Assembly (NCBI GenBank): GCA_965228165.1
Contig: CBDDHB010000003.1
Span: 806,001-870,000 of the forward strand
Direction: 5' to 3'
DNA: 64,000 bases
Source of the DNA: Oleispirillum sp965228165
Lineage (GTDB): Bacteria; Pseudomonadota; Alphaproteobacteria; Rhodospirillales; Rhodospirillaceae
Made by a program: the position numbers and the translations under genes. This document shows, piece after piece, positions 10,699 to 19,548 of this stretch (position 1 is the first letter of the stretch; every line of letters begins with the position of its first letter). Below the pieces are notes generated by a model that ran no database searches, was not told the DNA's origin, and worked only from the letters and a program-made list of their open reading frames with translations.

Positions 10699-11220
10699 AT
10701 GACCCGATCGATCGATGTCCGCATTTGCCAGCTGATCGCCCTGGGCAGCCTGGGGGTTCTGGCCTTCGCCCTGGTGATGGAGCACGCCTTCGGCGTCGCG
10801 CCTTGCGTGCTCTGCACCTATCAGCGGGTGCCCTTCGCCCTGACCGCCGGATTCGGCCTGTTCGGCGCGGCGATGCCGCTGTCCCCGGCGCGGCGGCGGG
10901 CGGTGGTGGCGATCGCCGGGACGATCTTCGCCGCCGGAGCCGCGATCGCCTTCTATCACACCGGCGTCGAACAGGGCTGGTGGGGCGGCACCGCCGCCTG
11001 CACCGGCGAGGACATTTCCCGCCCGATGACCCTGGACGACATGAACGCGGCGCTATCCGCCACCCCGGCGGCGCGTTGCGACGAAATTCCCTGGACGCTG
11101 TTCGGGTTCTCGCTGTCCGCGCTCAACCTCGCCGGATCGTCGGCGCTGGCCCTCGCCTGCTTCGGGCTCGCGGCGGAGCGCCGCCTGTGGCGGGAACGCC
11201 GCTTCCAGCCGAGGGGCTGA
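10699..11220 (+). CDS. dsbB: Disulfide bond formation protein DsbB
   Basis: A 173-residue four-helix inner-membrane protein that reoxidises periplasmic DsbA and hands electrons to ubiquinone. The first periplasmic redox pair is in APCVLCTYQR (CxxC-type motif) and the second pair is in the loop with TAACTGED and ARCDEIPW. The YqaA gene ends 19 bases upstream, so co-transcription is likely. No dsbA is in the window. It faces the LuxR-type regulator gene tail-to-tail. Confidence 0.92.
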   Translation: MTRSIDVRICQLIALGSLGVLAFALVMEHAFGVAPCVLCTYQRVPFALTAGFGLFGAAMPLSPARRRAVVAIAGTIFAAGAAIAFYHTGVEQGWWGGTAACTGEDISRPMTLDDMNAALSATPAARCDEIPWTLFGFSLSALNLAGSSALALACFGLAAERRLWRERRFQPRG

Positions 11221-11247
11221 CACCGAGCCCGCGCGCGCGACCCGCGC

Positions 11248-11960
11248 TCAGAGGGTCGCGATCATCGCCGGATCGCCGCCGCCGTTGCCGGGGGGCGGCG
11301 GATTGACCGCCGCCTTGACCCCTTCGCGCAGGGCCAGGGCCACCGCCTGGGTGCGGTTGCTCGCGCCGATCTTGCGGAAGACGTTGCGCAGGTGGGACTT
11401 GATGGTGATCTCGGTGAGCCCCAGAACCTTGGCGATTTCCTTGTTCGAGGCGCCCCCACCAGTTGGGTCAGAATCTCGTACTCCCGCCGGGTCAGAGCCG
11501 AGAGGGGGGAGCGTTCGCGCGGCGTGTCGGCGGATTCGCCCGCCGCCGTCGGCGCGGCGTCGGCGGCGGTCAGAACCTCCGGCGGATAATAGGGCACGCC
11601 GCACAGGATCAGCCGCAGGGCGTGCATCATCGCGGTGCCGTTCAAGGACTTCGGCAGGTAGCCGGAGACCCCCAGGCGCATCGCCTCCAGCACATCGGAA
11701 CGGGTGACCCACCCGGTGACGATGACGATGCGCACATCGGGGAATGCGCGCCGCAGTCGAAGCACCCCGTCGGTGCCGTCCATGCCGGGCATCTTCAAGT
11801 CCAGCAAGACAAGATCCGGGCGTTGCGCCGCCATGACCTCATGAGTGGAAGGATAATCGCAGGATTCGAGTATGGATACGTCTTCGCCAACTCTGGAAAC
11901 GAAAGGCTTCAATCCATCCCGAAGCAGGGCATGATCGTCGGCGATCAAGACTTTCATCAT
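11248..11960 (-). pseudogene. LuxR/NarL-family response regulator, frameshifted
   Basis: The N-terminal 120 residues are a receiver domain (phospho-acceptor D54 in VLLDLKMPGMDG, lysine in YLPKS). The C-terminus is a LuxR helix-turn-helix (SNKEIAKVLGLTEITIKSHLRNVFRKI), but in a different frame. The break lies near 11452-11458, where the coding strand reads GTGGGGGCGCC and one more base would restore LVGGASNKE. As given, the domain is lost. The start ATGATG follows GGGAG. It is encoded 137 bases downstream of a hybrid histidine kinase on the same strand, so the pair is a likely two-component system if the break is a sequence error. Confidence 0.85.
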
Positions 11961-12096
11961 GCGAACTCCCGACCGGCTGGCGCGCGAGCCGCGCGTGGAA
12001 GGCAAGGGACACTCCCCCGACCAGAATGATGCTTTGCCCCGGCTTGGGCAAGTGCCTCCTTCGAAAGAATGAAGCAGGAAATTTTTTCGCCGCGAA

Positions 12097-14370
12097 TCAG
12101 GCCAGATCCCGCAGGGTCTTCGCCAGTTCGCGTAAGGACAGCGGCTTGCGCAGCACCACGTCGGCGCCGTTTTCCACCTCGGTCAGGGCGATGCGGTCGC
12201 GCAGGGGCTGCCCGGTGACGACGACGGTGGCGATATGCGGATATTCGGCGGCGGCCTCGGCGACCAACTGTCGCCCGTCGCCATCGGGCATTTGCAGATC
12301 GGTGATCAGGATATCGACATGATCCTCGGCCAGACGCCGCCGCGCCTCGCGACCGCTGGCGGCGGTCAGCGCGACGTAGCCGCTGCGTTCCAGAAAGGCG
12401 GCGATCTCGCGCACCGCCGGGGCCTCGTCGTCGACCACCAGGACGACCAGCGGAGACTCCGGACGCTCGGTGGGCGGCGGCGCGACGGCGGCGACCGGGG
12501 CGGGCACGGCCTCCTCGCTCAAGGGCTCGGCGCTGAGCGGCAGGACGACGCGGAAACGGCTGCCGCCCTCGGCGCGGTTTTCCGCCTCGATGCGACCGCC
12601 GATCGCGGTGGCCAGACCAAGGCTGATGGACAACCCCAGGCCGGTGCCCGCGCCCTCGGTCTTGCGGGTGAAGAAGGGGTCGAACAGGCGGGGCATGTCC
12701 TCCGGGCGGATGCCGGTGCCGGTGTCGGCGATCTCCAGGCGGACGGTCCGCGCGCCGCCGCGTCCGACGTCCATCGCGAAGCTCATGGCGATGACATCGC
12801 CGCCGCCGGGCGACGCGGCGCGCCGTTCGACGATGGCGTCCACCGCGTTGCGCAGCAGATTGATCAACACCTGTTCGATCTGGCGCGCATGCCCCAGAAC
12901 CGGCAGCGGCGCGTCCGGCAGGGCGACGTCGAGGCGGATGTCGAGGGCGGCGCACTGCGGCGCGAGCAGGCCGACCGAGGCCTCCGCCGCCCGCCGCAGA
13001 TCGAAGCAGCGGCGCGGCCCGACGTCGCGGCGGCTGAACGCCTGGACGTAGTCGATGGTCTCGCGCAGGCGGTCGGATTGCGCGCCGATGGTTTCAAACT
13101 TGGCGCGGATCGTCGCCTCGTCGCCGTCGTCGAGCGACAAAAGCGCGCTTTCCGCCGCCAGCCGGATGATGTTCAGGGGTTGGCTGATCTCGTGCGCAAG
13201 GGACGCCGACATCTCGCCCAGAAGGGCGAGCTTCGACGCGTGGCGCAGGGTTTCCTCCATCCGCCGCTGTTCGGTGACGTCCTCGACCACCAGCAGAAAG
13301 CCGTCGCCCGCATCCCCCATGCGGGACAGCAGCAGGCGGGCGTGGCCGAGGTCGCCGTCGCCGCGCTTGAGGCGGCTTTCCCCGGCGGCGGCGCGCAGGC
13401 CCGGATCGCGACGCAACTGGTCCATCATCTCGGCCAGGGGGGGTGCCGCCTCGGGCAGGCAGTCCTCCGCCGGGCCGGGACAGGCGTTGCCCGTCCCGTC
13501 GCCGGAAATCGCCCGGAAGGCGGGATTGGCGGAGAGAATCCGCCCGCCGCCGTCGAGGGTGAGAATGCCGAACGGGGTATTGGCGATGATCCCCCGGAAC
13601 CGCGCCTCGCTTTCGCGCAGGCGCTCGCTGGCGCGGCGCTGTTCGGTGATGTCGGTGATGATCGCGAAATGCCCCTGGGTGCCGCCCCCCCCCGCGCCGC
13701 GCAGCCGCGCCGCCGAGATCAGGGCGAAGCGGCGCGACCCGTCGGCGCAGGCGAGGGGAATTTCGATCGACCTCGGCAGCGCGGAGGAAAACAGGCGATT
13801 CAGACGGGGGCGGGCCTCGGGAATGGTCAATTCCTCGACCGGACGGCCGAGCAGCGCCATGTCGCCGCTGCGATACCAGGACAGGAAGCGCGGGTTGGCG
13901 AAGACGATGCGCTGGTCGCGGTCGAGCAGGATCAGGCCTTCGGTAATCGTCTCGACCAGCAGGCGATAGCGGTATTCGCTATCCTTCAGCGCGGTTTCGC
14001 GCTGCCGCTCGGCGGTGACGTCGCGGCAGACGATCAGGCGTCGGCCGTCGGCGATCGCGGTTTCCGAAATCTGCAGGGCGATGCCGCCGGGCAGGGGCAA
14101 CAGACAGGGACGCGCCGGTTCCGCCGCGGTGCGGCGATGCGCCAGCCAGACCTCCGCGCCGTTTCCGGCGCGCCCGATCGCGGCGGCGGCTTCGAGATTC
14201 TCGGCGAAGGTCAGGGACCGCACCAGCGGCACCCCCAGCAGATCCCATCCCCGCAGGAAGGCCGGATTGCAGGCGAGAATGCCGTCCTCGGCGTCCAGAA
14301 CCAGCAGGCCGTCGCTCAATTCGGCGAAGGCGGCGGCGGCGGGATCGGCGGCGGAATCGGCGGGGCGCAT
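12097..14370 (-). CDS. Cytosolic PAS-PAS-PAS hybrid sensor histidine kinase
   Basis: A 757-residue kinase with no signal peptide or membrane span, so it should sense an internal cue. Three PAS-like domains lie at about 14-110, 130-245 and 255-375. The HisKA domain has phospho-acceptor H393 in ASLAHEISQPLN. The ATPase shows an N box (LINLLRNAVDAI), IADTGTGI and GTGLGLSISLGL. A C-terminal receiver (about 640-757) has VVDDEAPAVREI and ITDLQMPDGDG. It likely phosphorylates its own receiver and the LuxR-type regulator encoded just downstream. The divergent unknown gene begins 147 bases from its start and may be a target. Confidence 0.88.
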   Translation of the reverse strand: MRPADSAADPAAAAFAELSDGLLVLDAEDGILACNPAFLRGWDLLGVPLVRSLTFAENLEAAAAIGRAGNGAEVWLAHRRTAAEPARPCLLPLPGGIALQISETAIADGRRLIVCRDVTAERQRETALKDSEYRYRLLVETITEGLILLDRDQRIVFANPRFLSWYRSGDMALLGRPVEELTIPEARPRLNRLFSSALPRSIEIPLACADGSRRFALISAARLRGAGGGGTQGHFAIITDITEQRRASERLRESEARFRGIIANTPFGILTLDGGGRILSANPAFRAISGDGTGNACPGPAEDCLPEAAPPLAEMMDQLRRDPGLRAAAGESRLKRGDGDLGHARLLLSRMGDAGDGFLLVVEDVTEQRRMEETLRHASKLALLGEMSASLAHEISQPLNIIRLAAESALLSLDDGDEATIRAKFETIGAQSDRLRETIDYVQAFSRRDVGPRRCFDLRRAAEASVGLLAPQCAALDIRLDVALPDAPLPVLGHARQIEQVLINLLRNAVDAIVERRAASPGGGDVIAMSFAMDVGRGGARTVRLEIADTGTGIRPEDMPRLFDPFFTRKTEGAGTGLGLSISLGLATAIGGRIEAENRAEGGSRFRVVLPLSAEPLSEEAVPAPVAAVAPPPTERPESPLVVLVVDDEAPAVREIAAFLERSGYVALTAASGREARRRLAEDHVDILITDLQMPDGDGRQLVAEAAAEYPHIATVVVTGQPLRDRIALTEVENGADVVLRKPLSLRELAKTLRDLA

Positions 14371-14517
14371 CGGACGGGCATCGGACTCCTGGGCTGCGAT
14401 CCGGCCAACATACCACGCAGAGACGCCGCCGAAGCGGGAAAATTCCGGAAGGGGGTGCGTTCGTCGCCACGGAGCCGTATGCTGCCGGTCGAAATTTATC
14501 GTGGGAGTTTCCAGGCC

Positions 14518-15324
14518 ATGACGGATCGCATCACCCCCTTCCCCGGCAAGCGCGCCCGCCCGGCGGCGCGGCCGAAGGACGCCCCCGACGGCGCGGTGCT
14601 GCCCTTCGTCCAGACCGAACCGCCCGCGCCGTCGCTGCACCGCACCGACGTGGTGGTGGCCGGGGCCAATCCCCTGCTCAACGCGCTGGCCGCCCTGGCC
14701 GAGGCGCGCGCCGGACGGCGGGTGATCGTCGCGGGGCTGCCGGTCGGCGACGACTGGGCCTATGAGCTGGGGGTGCAGGCGACCTTCCACCGCTTCATCG
14801 ACGCGGCGGCGGAAACCATATACGCCCTGTCGCCCTCCCGCCGCCTGGATTTCCGCCACACGCCGTTCCCCACCGCCGACCGCAATCGGGTGTTCGACCG
14901 CCTGCGATCGCGCCGCCGCCGCCTTCTGGACGCCGACGTGATGCGCCTGGAGGTCGGCACCGGCCTCGCCTGGGGCGGCGAGACGGAGGATGGGGTGTGG
15001 CTGCTTCTGGCCGTCGCGCCGATGGACCCGATGCGGCAGCCGGAGGGGGAACTGGCGGCGATGAACGCGGCGAGCGAGGCCGCCTGGGAATTCGACATCC
15101 CGCGCGCGGTCTTCTCCGCCGAGGCGGGACAGCAGCAATGCATTCATGCGGCGGCGGTGGTCCTGACCTCCGCCGCGGCGATCGTCGATCTGCCGCCGAC
15201 CCAACCGCGGGTGAAGCGCCTGGGCTCGGCGCTCGGCCCCTACGCCGACGACGCGGCGCGGGAAAGCCGCGCCTTCGACGACATCCTGGCGGCGATCCAT
15301 CCGGTGCCGCATCCGGGGGTATGA
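14518..15324 (+). CDS. Conserved hypothetical protein with Rossmann-like N-terminus
   Basis: 268 residues of unrecognised function. Residues 44-74 (TDVVVAGANPLLNALAALAE then AGRRVIVAGLP) have the strand-glycine-helix-strand look of a nucleotide-binding motif, but the GxGxxG pattern is incomplete. The middle is rich in arginine (DRLRSRRRRLLDADVM). No signal peptide or membrane span is seen. It is divergent from the hybrid kinase gene and convergent with PPK2, the two stops being directly adjacent. A flavin- or NAD-binding role is possible but unproven. Confidence 0.65.
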   Translation: MTDRITPFPGKRARPAARPKDAPDGAVLPFVQTEPPAPSLHRTDVVVAGANPLLNALAALAEARAGRRVIVAGLPVGDDWAYELGVQATFHRFIDAAAETIYALSPSRRLDFRHTPFPTADRNRVFDRLRSRRRRLLDADVMRLEVGTGLAWGGETEDGVWLLLAVAPMDPMRQPEGELAAMNAASEAAWEFDIPRAVFSAEAGQQQCIHAAAVVLTSAAAIVDLPPTQPRVKRLGSALGPYADDAARESRAFDDILAAIHPVPHPGV

Positions 15325-16152
15325 TCAGGGCTTGATTCCCAGCCGCGCGTAGAGCAGGCGTTCGACCTCGGGACTGATGTCGGGAGGGGTGTCGGCGACG
15401 TCCTTGCCGAGAACCCGGACGATCGCCTCCATCGCCTCGATCCGGCCGTTGAGCTTGTGCTCCGCCGAAACCACCTGCCAGGGGGCCGCCTCGGTGTGGG
15501 TCTTTTCGAACATTTCGGCGATCGCCTGTTCATAGGCGGGGCGCTTGTCGCGGTTGCGGATGTCCTCGAGCGTCAGCTTCCAGCGCTTGTAGGGCTTGCG
15601 CAACCGCTCGGCGAAGCGGTTCAACTGTTCCTCGGGGGTGATGTGCAGGAACAGCTTGACCAGCCGCACCCCGTCGTCGGTCAGAGTGCGCTCGAACTCG
15701 TTGATCTCGGCGTAGGCGCGGCCCCATTCGTCGGGCTTGGCGAAGCCCTCGACCCGTTCCACCAGAACCCGCCCGTACCACGAACGGTCGAAGATCGCGA
15801 TGTCGCCCTTCAAGGGCAGCCGCTTCCAGAAGCGGTACATGTAGTGCCGTCCCTGGTCGTCGGGGTTCGGCGCGGCGATCGACCAGACGTAGCAGTGGCG
15901 CGGATCGAGGCGTTCGTTGATCCGGCGGATCACCCCGCCCTTGCCCGCCGCGTCCCATCCCTCGAAGACGACGATGGCGCGCCGCCCCTCGTGCACGTAG
16001 CGCTGCTGTAACGACAACAGCTTGATCTGCAACGCGCCGAGACGCCGGGTATAGTCCTCGTAGGTGTCGACGCGGGCGGACAGATCGACCGCGTCGAGAC
16101 AGGGGAACTTGCCGGATTTGCGGCTTTTCTTCTTGTCGTGCTTTTCGGACAT
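15325..16152 (-). CDS. ppk2: Polyphosphate kinase 2
   Basis: A 275-residue PPK2 that transfers phosphate between inorganic polyphosphate and nucleoside phosphates. It shows the Walker A motif GWDAAGKGG near residue 74, the Walker B-like IFDRSWYGR and lid-module arginines (DKRPAYEQA). The single-domain length matches class I/III PPK2 enzymes. The lysine-rich N-terminus (MSEKHDKKKSRKSGK) is common in the family. The ATG was chosen over an upstream open frame that lacks homology-like features. Confidence 0.93.
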   Translation of the reverse strand: MSEKHDKKKSRKSGKFPCLDAVDLSARVDTYEDYTRRLGALQIKLLSLQQRYVHEGRRAIVVFEGWDAAGKGGVIRRINERLDPRHCYVWSIAAPNPDDQGRHYMYRFWKRLPLKGDIAIFDRSWYGRVLVERVEGFAKPDEWGRAYAEINEFERTLTDDGVRLVKLFLHITPEEQLNRFAERLRKPYKRWKLTLEDIRNRDKRPAYEQAIAEMFEKTHTEAAPWQVVSAEHKLNGRIEAMEAIVRVLGKDVADTPPDISPEVERLLYARLGIKP

Positions 16153-16504
16153 GACGGGCCCCGACCGGTTGCGCCGCCGACGCGGCGGCTTGCGTAGGAC
16201 TTTCGGCCAGTATGCGACAAGTCGGCGGGAAGTCAAAAAACCCGCGTGAATTTTCCGGAAACGGCGCACGATCCACTGGATTTGCCCTGACAAGTGTGAC
16301 AAACACTCAAGATGTCGAGGCGACGGCGGCCCGCCCGGGTTCGGTCGCGCCCCGGACTTTCGTGGTGGATCGAATCGCGGGCGCCCGCCCTTTCGGCGGA
16401 ATGGGAACGGCAGCGCCCATCCGGTTCCGGTTTCAGCGATTTTCGCCAAACGCGGCGTCCGCGCCGCACAGCGCCAAGCGCGTCGAACAACAGGAGGATG
16501 GACT
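16153..16504. other. 352-base divergent intergenic region between ppk2 and gapA
   Basis: No gene is apparent. It must hold promoters for ppk2 (minus) and gapA (plus). The clearest element is an AGTGT-N5-ACACT inverted repeat at 16293-16307, about 200 bases before gapA, which could be an operator. An AGGAGG ribosome site precedes the gapA ATG. Confidence 0.5.
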
Positions 16505-17512
16505 ATGGCGGTACGGGTTGCGATCAATGGCTTCGGCAGGATCGGACGTCTGGTTTTCCGCGCCCTTGTCGAGTCGGGGCGCAAGGACATCGAAGTCGTG
16601 GCGATCAACGACCTCGGCTCCGCCGCCGCCAACGCCCATCTGATCAAGTACGATTCCGTCCACGGCACCTTGAAGGACGACGTCGCGGTCGCGGGCGACG
16701 TGATGACGGTGGGCAGCCATAAGGTCAAGGTCATCGCGCAGCGCGATCCGTCGCAACTGCCGTGGAAAGACCTGGGCATCGACATCTGCATGGAATGCAC
16801 CGGCATCTTCACCGACCGCGACAAGGCGAAGGTGCACCTGGACGCCGGCGCGAAGCGGGTTCTGGTGTCCGCGCCGTCCAACGGCGCCGACCTGACGGTG
16901 GTCTACGGCGTCAACCACGACAAGCTGAGCCGCGACCATCTGGTGGTGTCCAACGCCTCCTGCACCACCAACTGCCTGGCGCCGGTGGCCTATGTGCTCA
17001 ACCAGGAATTCGGCGTCGAACACGGCTTCATGACCACCGTGCACGCCTATACCGGCGACCAGAGCACCGTCGACACCCTGCGCAAGGACCTGCACCGCGC
17101 CCGCGCCGCCGCCCTGTCGATGATCCCCACCACCACCGGCGCCGCCAAGGCGGTCGGTCTGGTGCTGCCGGAACTCAAGGGCAAGCTGGACGGGTCGTCG
17201 ATCCGCGTGCCGACCCCCAACGTGTCGATGATCGACTTCAAGTGCGTGGTCAAGAAGGCGACCACCGCCGAGGAAATCAACGCCGCGATGGAAAAGGTCG
17301 CCGCCGGAAAGCTGAAGGGGGTCCTGGCGGTCAACCCCCTGCCGCTGGTCTCCATCGACTTCAATCACTGCGCCAACAGCTCCACCTTCGACCTGGGCGA
17401 AACCAAGGTGATCGAGGGCACCTTCGTCCGCGTCCTGTCCTGGTACGACAACGAATGGGGCTTCTCCAACCGCATGCTGGACACCGCCTGCGCGATGGCC
17501 AAGCTGATCTGA
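16505..17512 (+). CDS. gapA: Glyceraldehyde-3-phosphate dehydrogenase, type I
   Basis: A 335-residue glycolytic or gluconeogenic enzyme. The NAD-binding start VAINGFGRIGRLVFRA, the acidic NAD-type residue in AINDLGS, the catalytic cysteine C153 in NASCTTNCLAP and the C-terminal WYDNEWGFSNRM are all present. A strong AGGAGG ribosome site precedes the ATG. It is followed by pgk after 72 bases that hold a perfect hairpin, so this is a gap-pgk operon as in many proteobacteria. Confidence 0.97.
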   Translation: MAVRVAINGFGRIGRLVFRALVESGRKDIEVVAINDLGSAAANAHLIKYDSVHGTLKDDVAVAGDVMTVGSHKVKVIAQRDPSQLPWKDLGIDICMECTGIFTDRDKAKVHLDAGAKRVLVSAPSNGADLTVVYGVNHDKLSRDHLVVSNASCTTNCLAPVAYVLNQEFGVEHGFMTTVHAYTGDQSTVDTLRKDLHRARAAALSMIPTTTGAAKAVGLVLPELKGKLDGSSIRVPTPNVSMIDFKCVVKKATTAEEINAAMEKVAAGKLKGVLAVNPLPLVSIDFNHCANSSTFDLGETKVIEGTFVRVLSWYDNEWGFSNRMLDTACAMAKLI

Positions 17513-17527
17513 CCATGGGACGGGCCA

Positions 17528-17553
17528 CGCGGGACCGCGAACGCGGTCCCGCG
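17528..17553 (+). other. Intercistronic hairpin between gapA and pgk
   Basis: A perfect 12-base inverted repeat (CGCGGGACCGCG, then AA, then its complement) sits in the 72-base gapA-pgk gap. No T-tract follows, so it is more likely an mRNA-stability or processing element than a terminator. It could raise the gapA to pgk transcript ratio. Confidence 0.55.
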
Positions 17554-17584
17554 TTGGGCCGGGGAATGACGAGGGGATAAGGCG

Positions 17585-18772
17585 ATGGCCTTCAAGACGC
17601 TCGACGATATCGACGTGCGCGGCAAACGGGTGTTCGTGCGCGCCGATCTGAACGTGCCGGTGAAGAACGGCGTGGTGACCGATTTGACCCGCATCGAACG
17701 CACCGCGCGCACCATCGCCGAACTGCTGGACGGCGGCGCGGCGGTGGTGGTGGCCTCCCACTTCGGGCGGCCCAAGGGACGCGATCCGGAGATGTCCTTG
17801 AAGCCGGTGGCGGCGCCGCTGTCGGCGGCGCTTGGCGGGCGGGCGGTGGCCTTCGCCGAGGATTGCGTCGGCGCGGAGGTCGAGGCGATGGCGAAAAGCC
17901 TGCGCCCCGGCGACGTCCTGCTGCTGGAGAACCTGCGGTATCACCCCGAGGAGGAAGACAACGATCCGGCTTTCGCCGACGCGCTGTGCCGACTCGCCGA
18001 CGTCTACGTCAACGACGCGTTTTCCACCGCGCACCGGGCGCATGCCTCGACCGAGGCGATGGCGCACCGCCTGCCCTGCGCCGCAGGCCGCCTGATGCAG
18101 GCGGAACTGGACGCGCTGGCGGCGGTGCTGGAGTGCCCCTCCCGCCCGGTGGTGGCGATCGTCGGCGGCTCCAAGGTATCGACCAAGCTCGACCTTCTCG
18201 GCAATCTGGTGGAAAAGGTCGACGTCCTGGTGATCGGCGGGGCGATGGCCAACACCTTCCTGGCGGCGCAGGGCCACGGCGTCGGCAAGTCGCTGTGCGA
18301 ACACCACATGCTGGACACCGCGCGCGAGGTTCTGAAAATCGCCGAGGCGAAGAACTGCGCGGTGGTGCTGCCGGTCGACGTGGTGGTCGCCCCGGCCTTC
18401 GCCGAGGGCTCCCCCGCCACCACCGTCGGCATCGACGCGGTGCCCGCCGACCAGATGATCCTGGACATCGGGCCGGTTTCGGTGCACACCGTGATCAACC
18501 GCCTGGCGGAAAGCCGCACCCTTTTGTGGAACGGACCGTTCGGCGCGTTCGAGGTCAAGCCCTTCGACAAGGGCACCAGCGGCGTGGCGCGCGGCGCCGC
18601 CGATCTGACCGAAAAGGGAGTCCTGGTCTCGGTGGCGGGCGGCGGCGACACCGTGGCGGCCCTGGTCAACGCCGGGGTGGTGGATTCGCTGACTTACGTT
18701 TCGACCGCCGGCGGCGCCTTCCTGGAATGGCTGGAAGGCAAATCGCTGCCAGGGGTCGCCGCCCTCGGCTGA
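17585..18772 (+). CDS. pgk: Phosphoglycerate kinase
   Basis: A 395-residue cytosolic enzyme that interconverts 1,3-bisphosphoglycerate and 3-phosphoglycerate with ADP/ATP. Family motifs include RVFVRADLNVPVKNG, SHFGRPKG, AFSTAHRAHAST, GGSKVSTKL and the C-terminal GGGDTVAAL. The length is normal. The ribosome site is GAGGGGATAAGGCG. It is the second gene of the gapA-pgk operon. Confidence 0.97.
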   Translation: MAFKTLDDIDVRGKRVFVRADLNVPVKNGVVTDLTRIERTARTIAELLDGGAAVVVASHFGRPKGRDPEMSLKPVAAPLSAALGGRAVAFAEDCVGAEVEAMAKSLRPGDVLLLENLRYHPEEEDNDPAFADALCRLADVYVNDAFSTAHRAHASTEAMAHRLPCAAGRLMQAELDALAAVLECPSRPVVAIVGGSKVSTKLDLLGNLVEKVDVLVIGGAMANTFLAAQGHGVGKSLCEHHMLDTAREVLKIAEAKNCAVVLPVDVVVAPAFAEGSPATTVGIDAVPADQMILDIGPVSVHTVINRLAESRTLLWNGPFGAFEVKPFDKGTSGVARGAADLTEKGVLVSVAGGGDTVAALVNAGVVDSLTYVSTAGGAFLEWLEGKSLPGVAALG

Positions 18773-18832
18773 GGGATGTCGGCCTCCCCGTGGCGCGGGG
18801 CCTTGCGCCACGGAGAGGCCTTACGCGTGGGG

Positions 18833-19336
18833 ATGCCTTTGGGTCAGGAGACTCCGTCCGATCCGGTCGCCGCCATGGCGAAACGTCTGGAGGGCACCAA
18901 CATCAGCCCCCAGACCTTTCTGGCGACGGATTACCTGAACCACTTCAACGAAGTGGTGATGTTGATGGGGATGTTGGGCGACATGCCGGAAATGTTCGAT
19001 GACATTTCCGCCTGGGCGCCCAAGACCTATGCCGAACACTTCCGCGGCAGCAGCTTTTCCGACCGCGAACTCGCCATCGCCGCCTATGAGATCGCACCCC
19101 CGCGCTATCGCCGTCCCTTCGACGACACCGTCGCCCAGGCCGACGAGGTGGTGCGCCGCGCCGTCGCCGCGATCGCCCGCGCCCTGGAGGAGGGCGACGC
19201 CGCGCGCGCCGCGATGCTGGGGGAAACCGCCTCGCGGGTATTGCAGAAGCTGATCGACGTCGCCTCGGGGATCATCCACGGCTCGGAAAAGGGGATGTCC
19301 CAGGACGAGGTGGACGCCTTCACCGACGAACCGTGA
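18833..19336 (+). CDS. Conserved hypothetical protein downstream of pgk
   Basis: About 167 residues, acidic and without membrane spans. I do not recognise a domain. Residues 12-60 (MAKRLEGTNISPQTFLATDYLNHFNEVVMLM) look like a well-conserved helical core, and the rest is also predicted helical. It follows pgk by 60 bases and is probably co-transcribed. ATG 18833 is preferred; the frame is open back to 18776, and ATG 18875 is a shorter option. Confidence 0.6.
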   Translation: MPLGQETPSDPVAAMAKRLEGTNISPQTFLATDYLNHFNEVVMLMGMLGDMPEMFDDISAWAPKTYAEHFRGSSFSDRELAIAAYEIAPPRYRRPFDDTVAQADEVVRRAVAAIARALEEGDAARAAMLGETASRVLQKLIDVASGIIHGSEKGMSQDEVDAFTDEP

Positions 19337-19548
19337 TTACGGAACCAAAATAAATCCACCGGAAGCGCCGATCCGATGTCATTCCCGGTTGTCACCGATT
19401 AAGGCTTTGGATACACTGCGGCGGATGGGGTCTCGGGGGCGCTGGGGGGTTTGCGCCGATCCACGGGGTCCGATCCATTATTTCAGGGAAACCGATATCG
19501 GAGCGGGCGCTACGCTCGGGGATCATACAAAAAAGGTAGTTCGGGACG

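Noticed and set aside
5280..10817. Very long minus-strand open frame (about 1845 codons)
   Set aside because: It lies antisense to amrS, two peptidases, TauE and YqaA, all clearly real, and has the Arg/Pro/Gln-rich make-up of a high-GC shadow frame.
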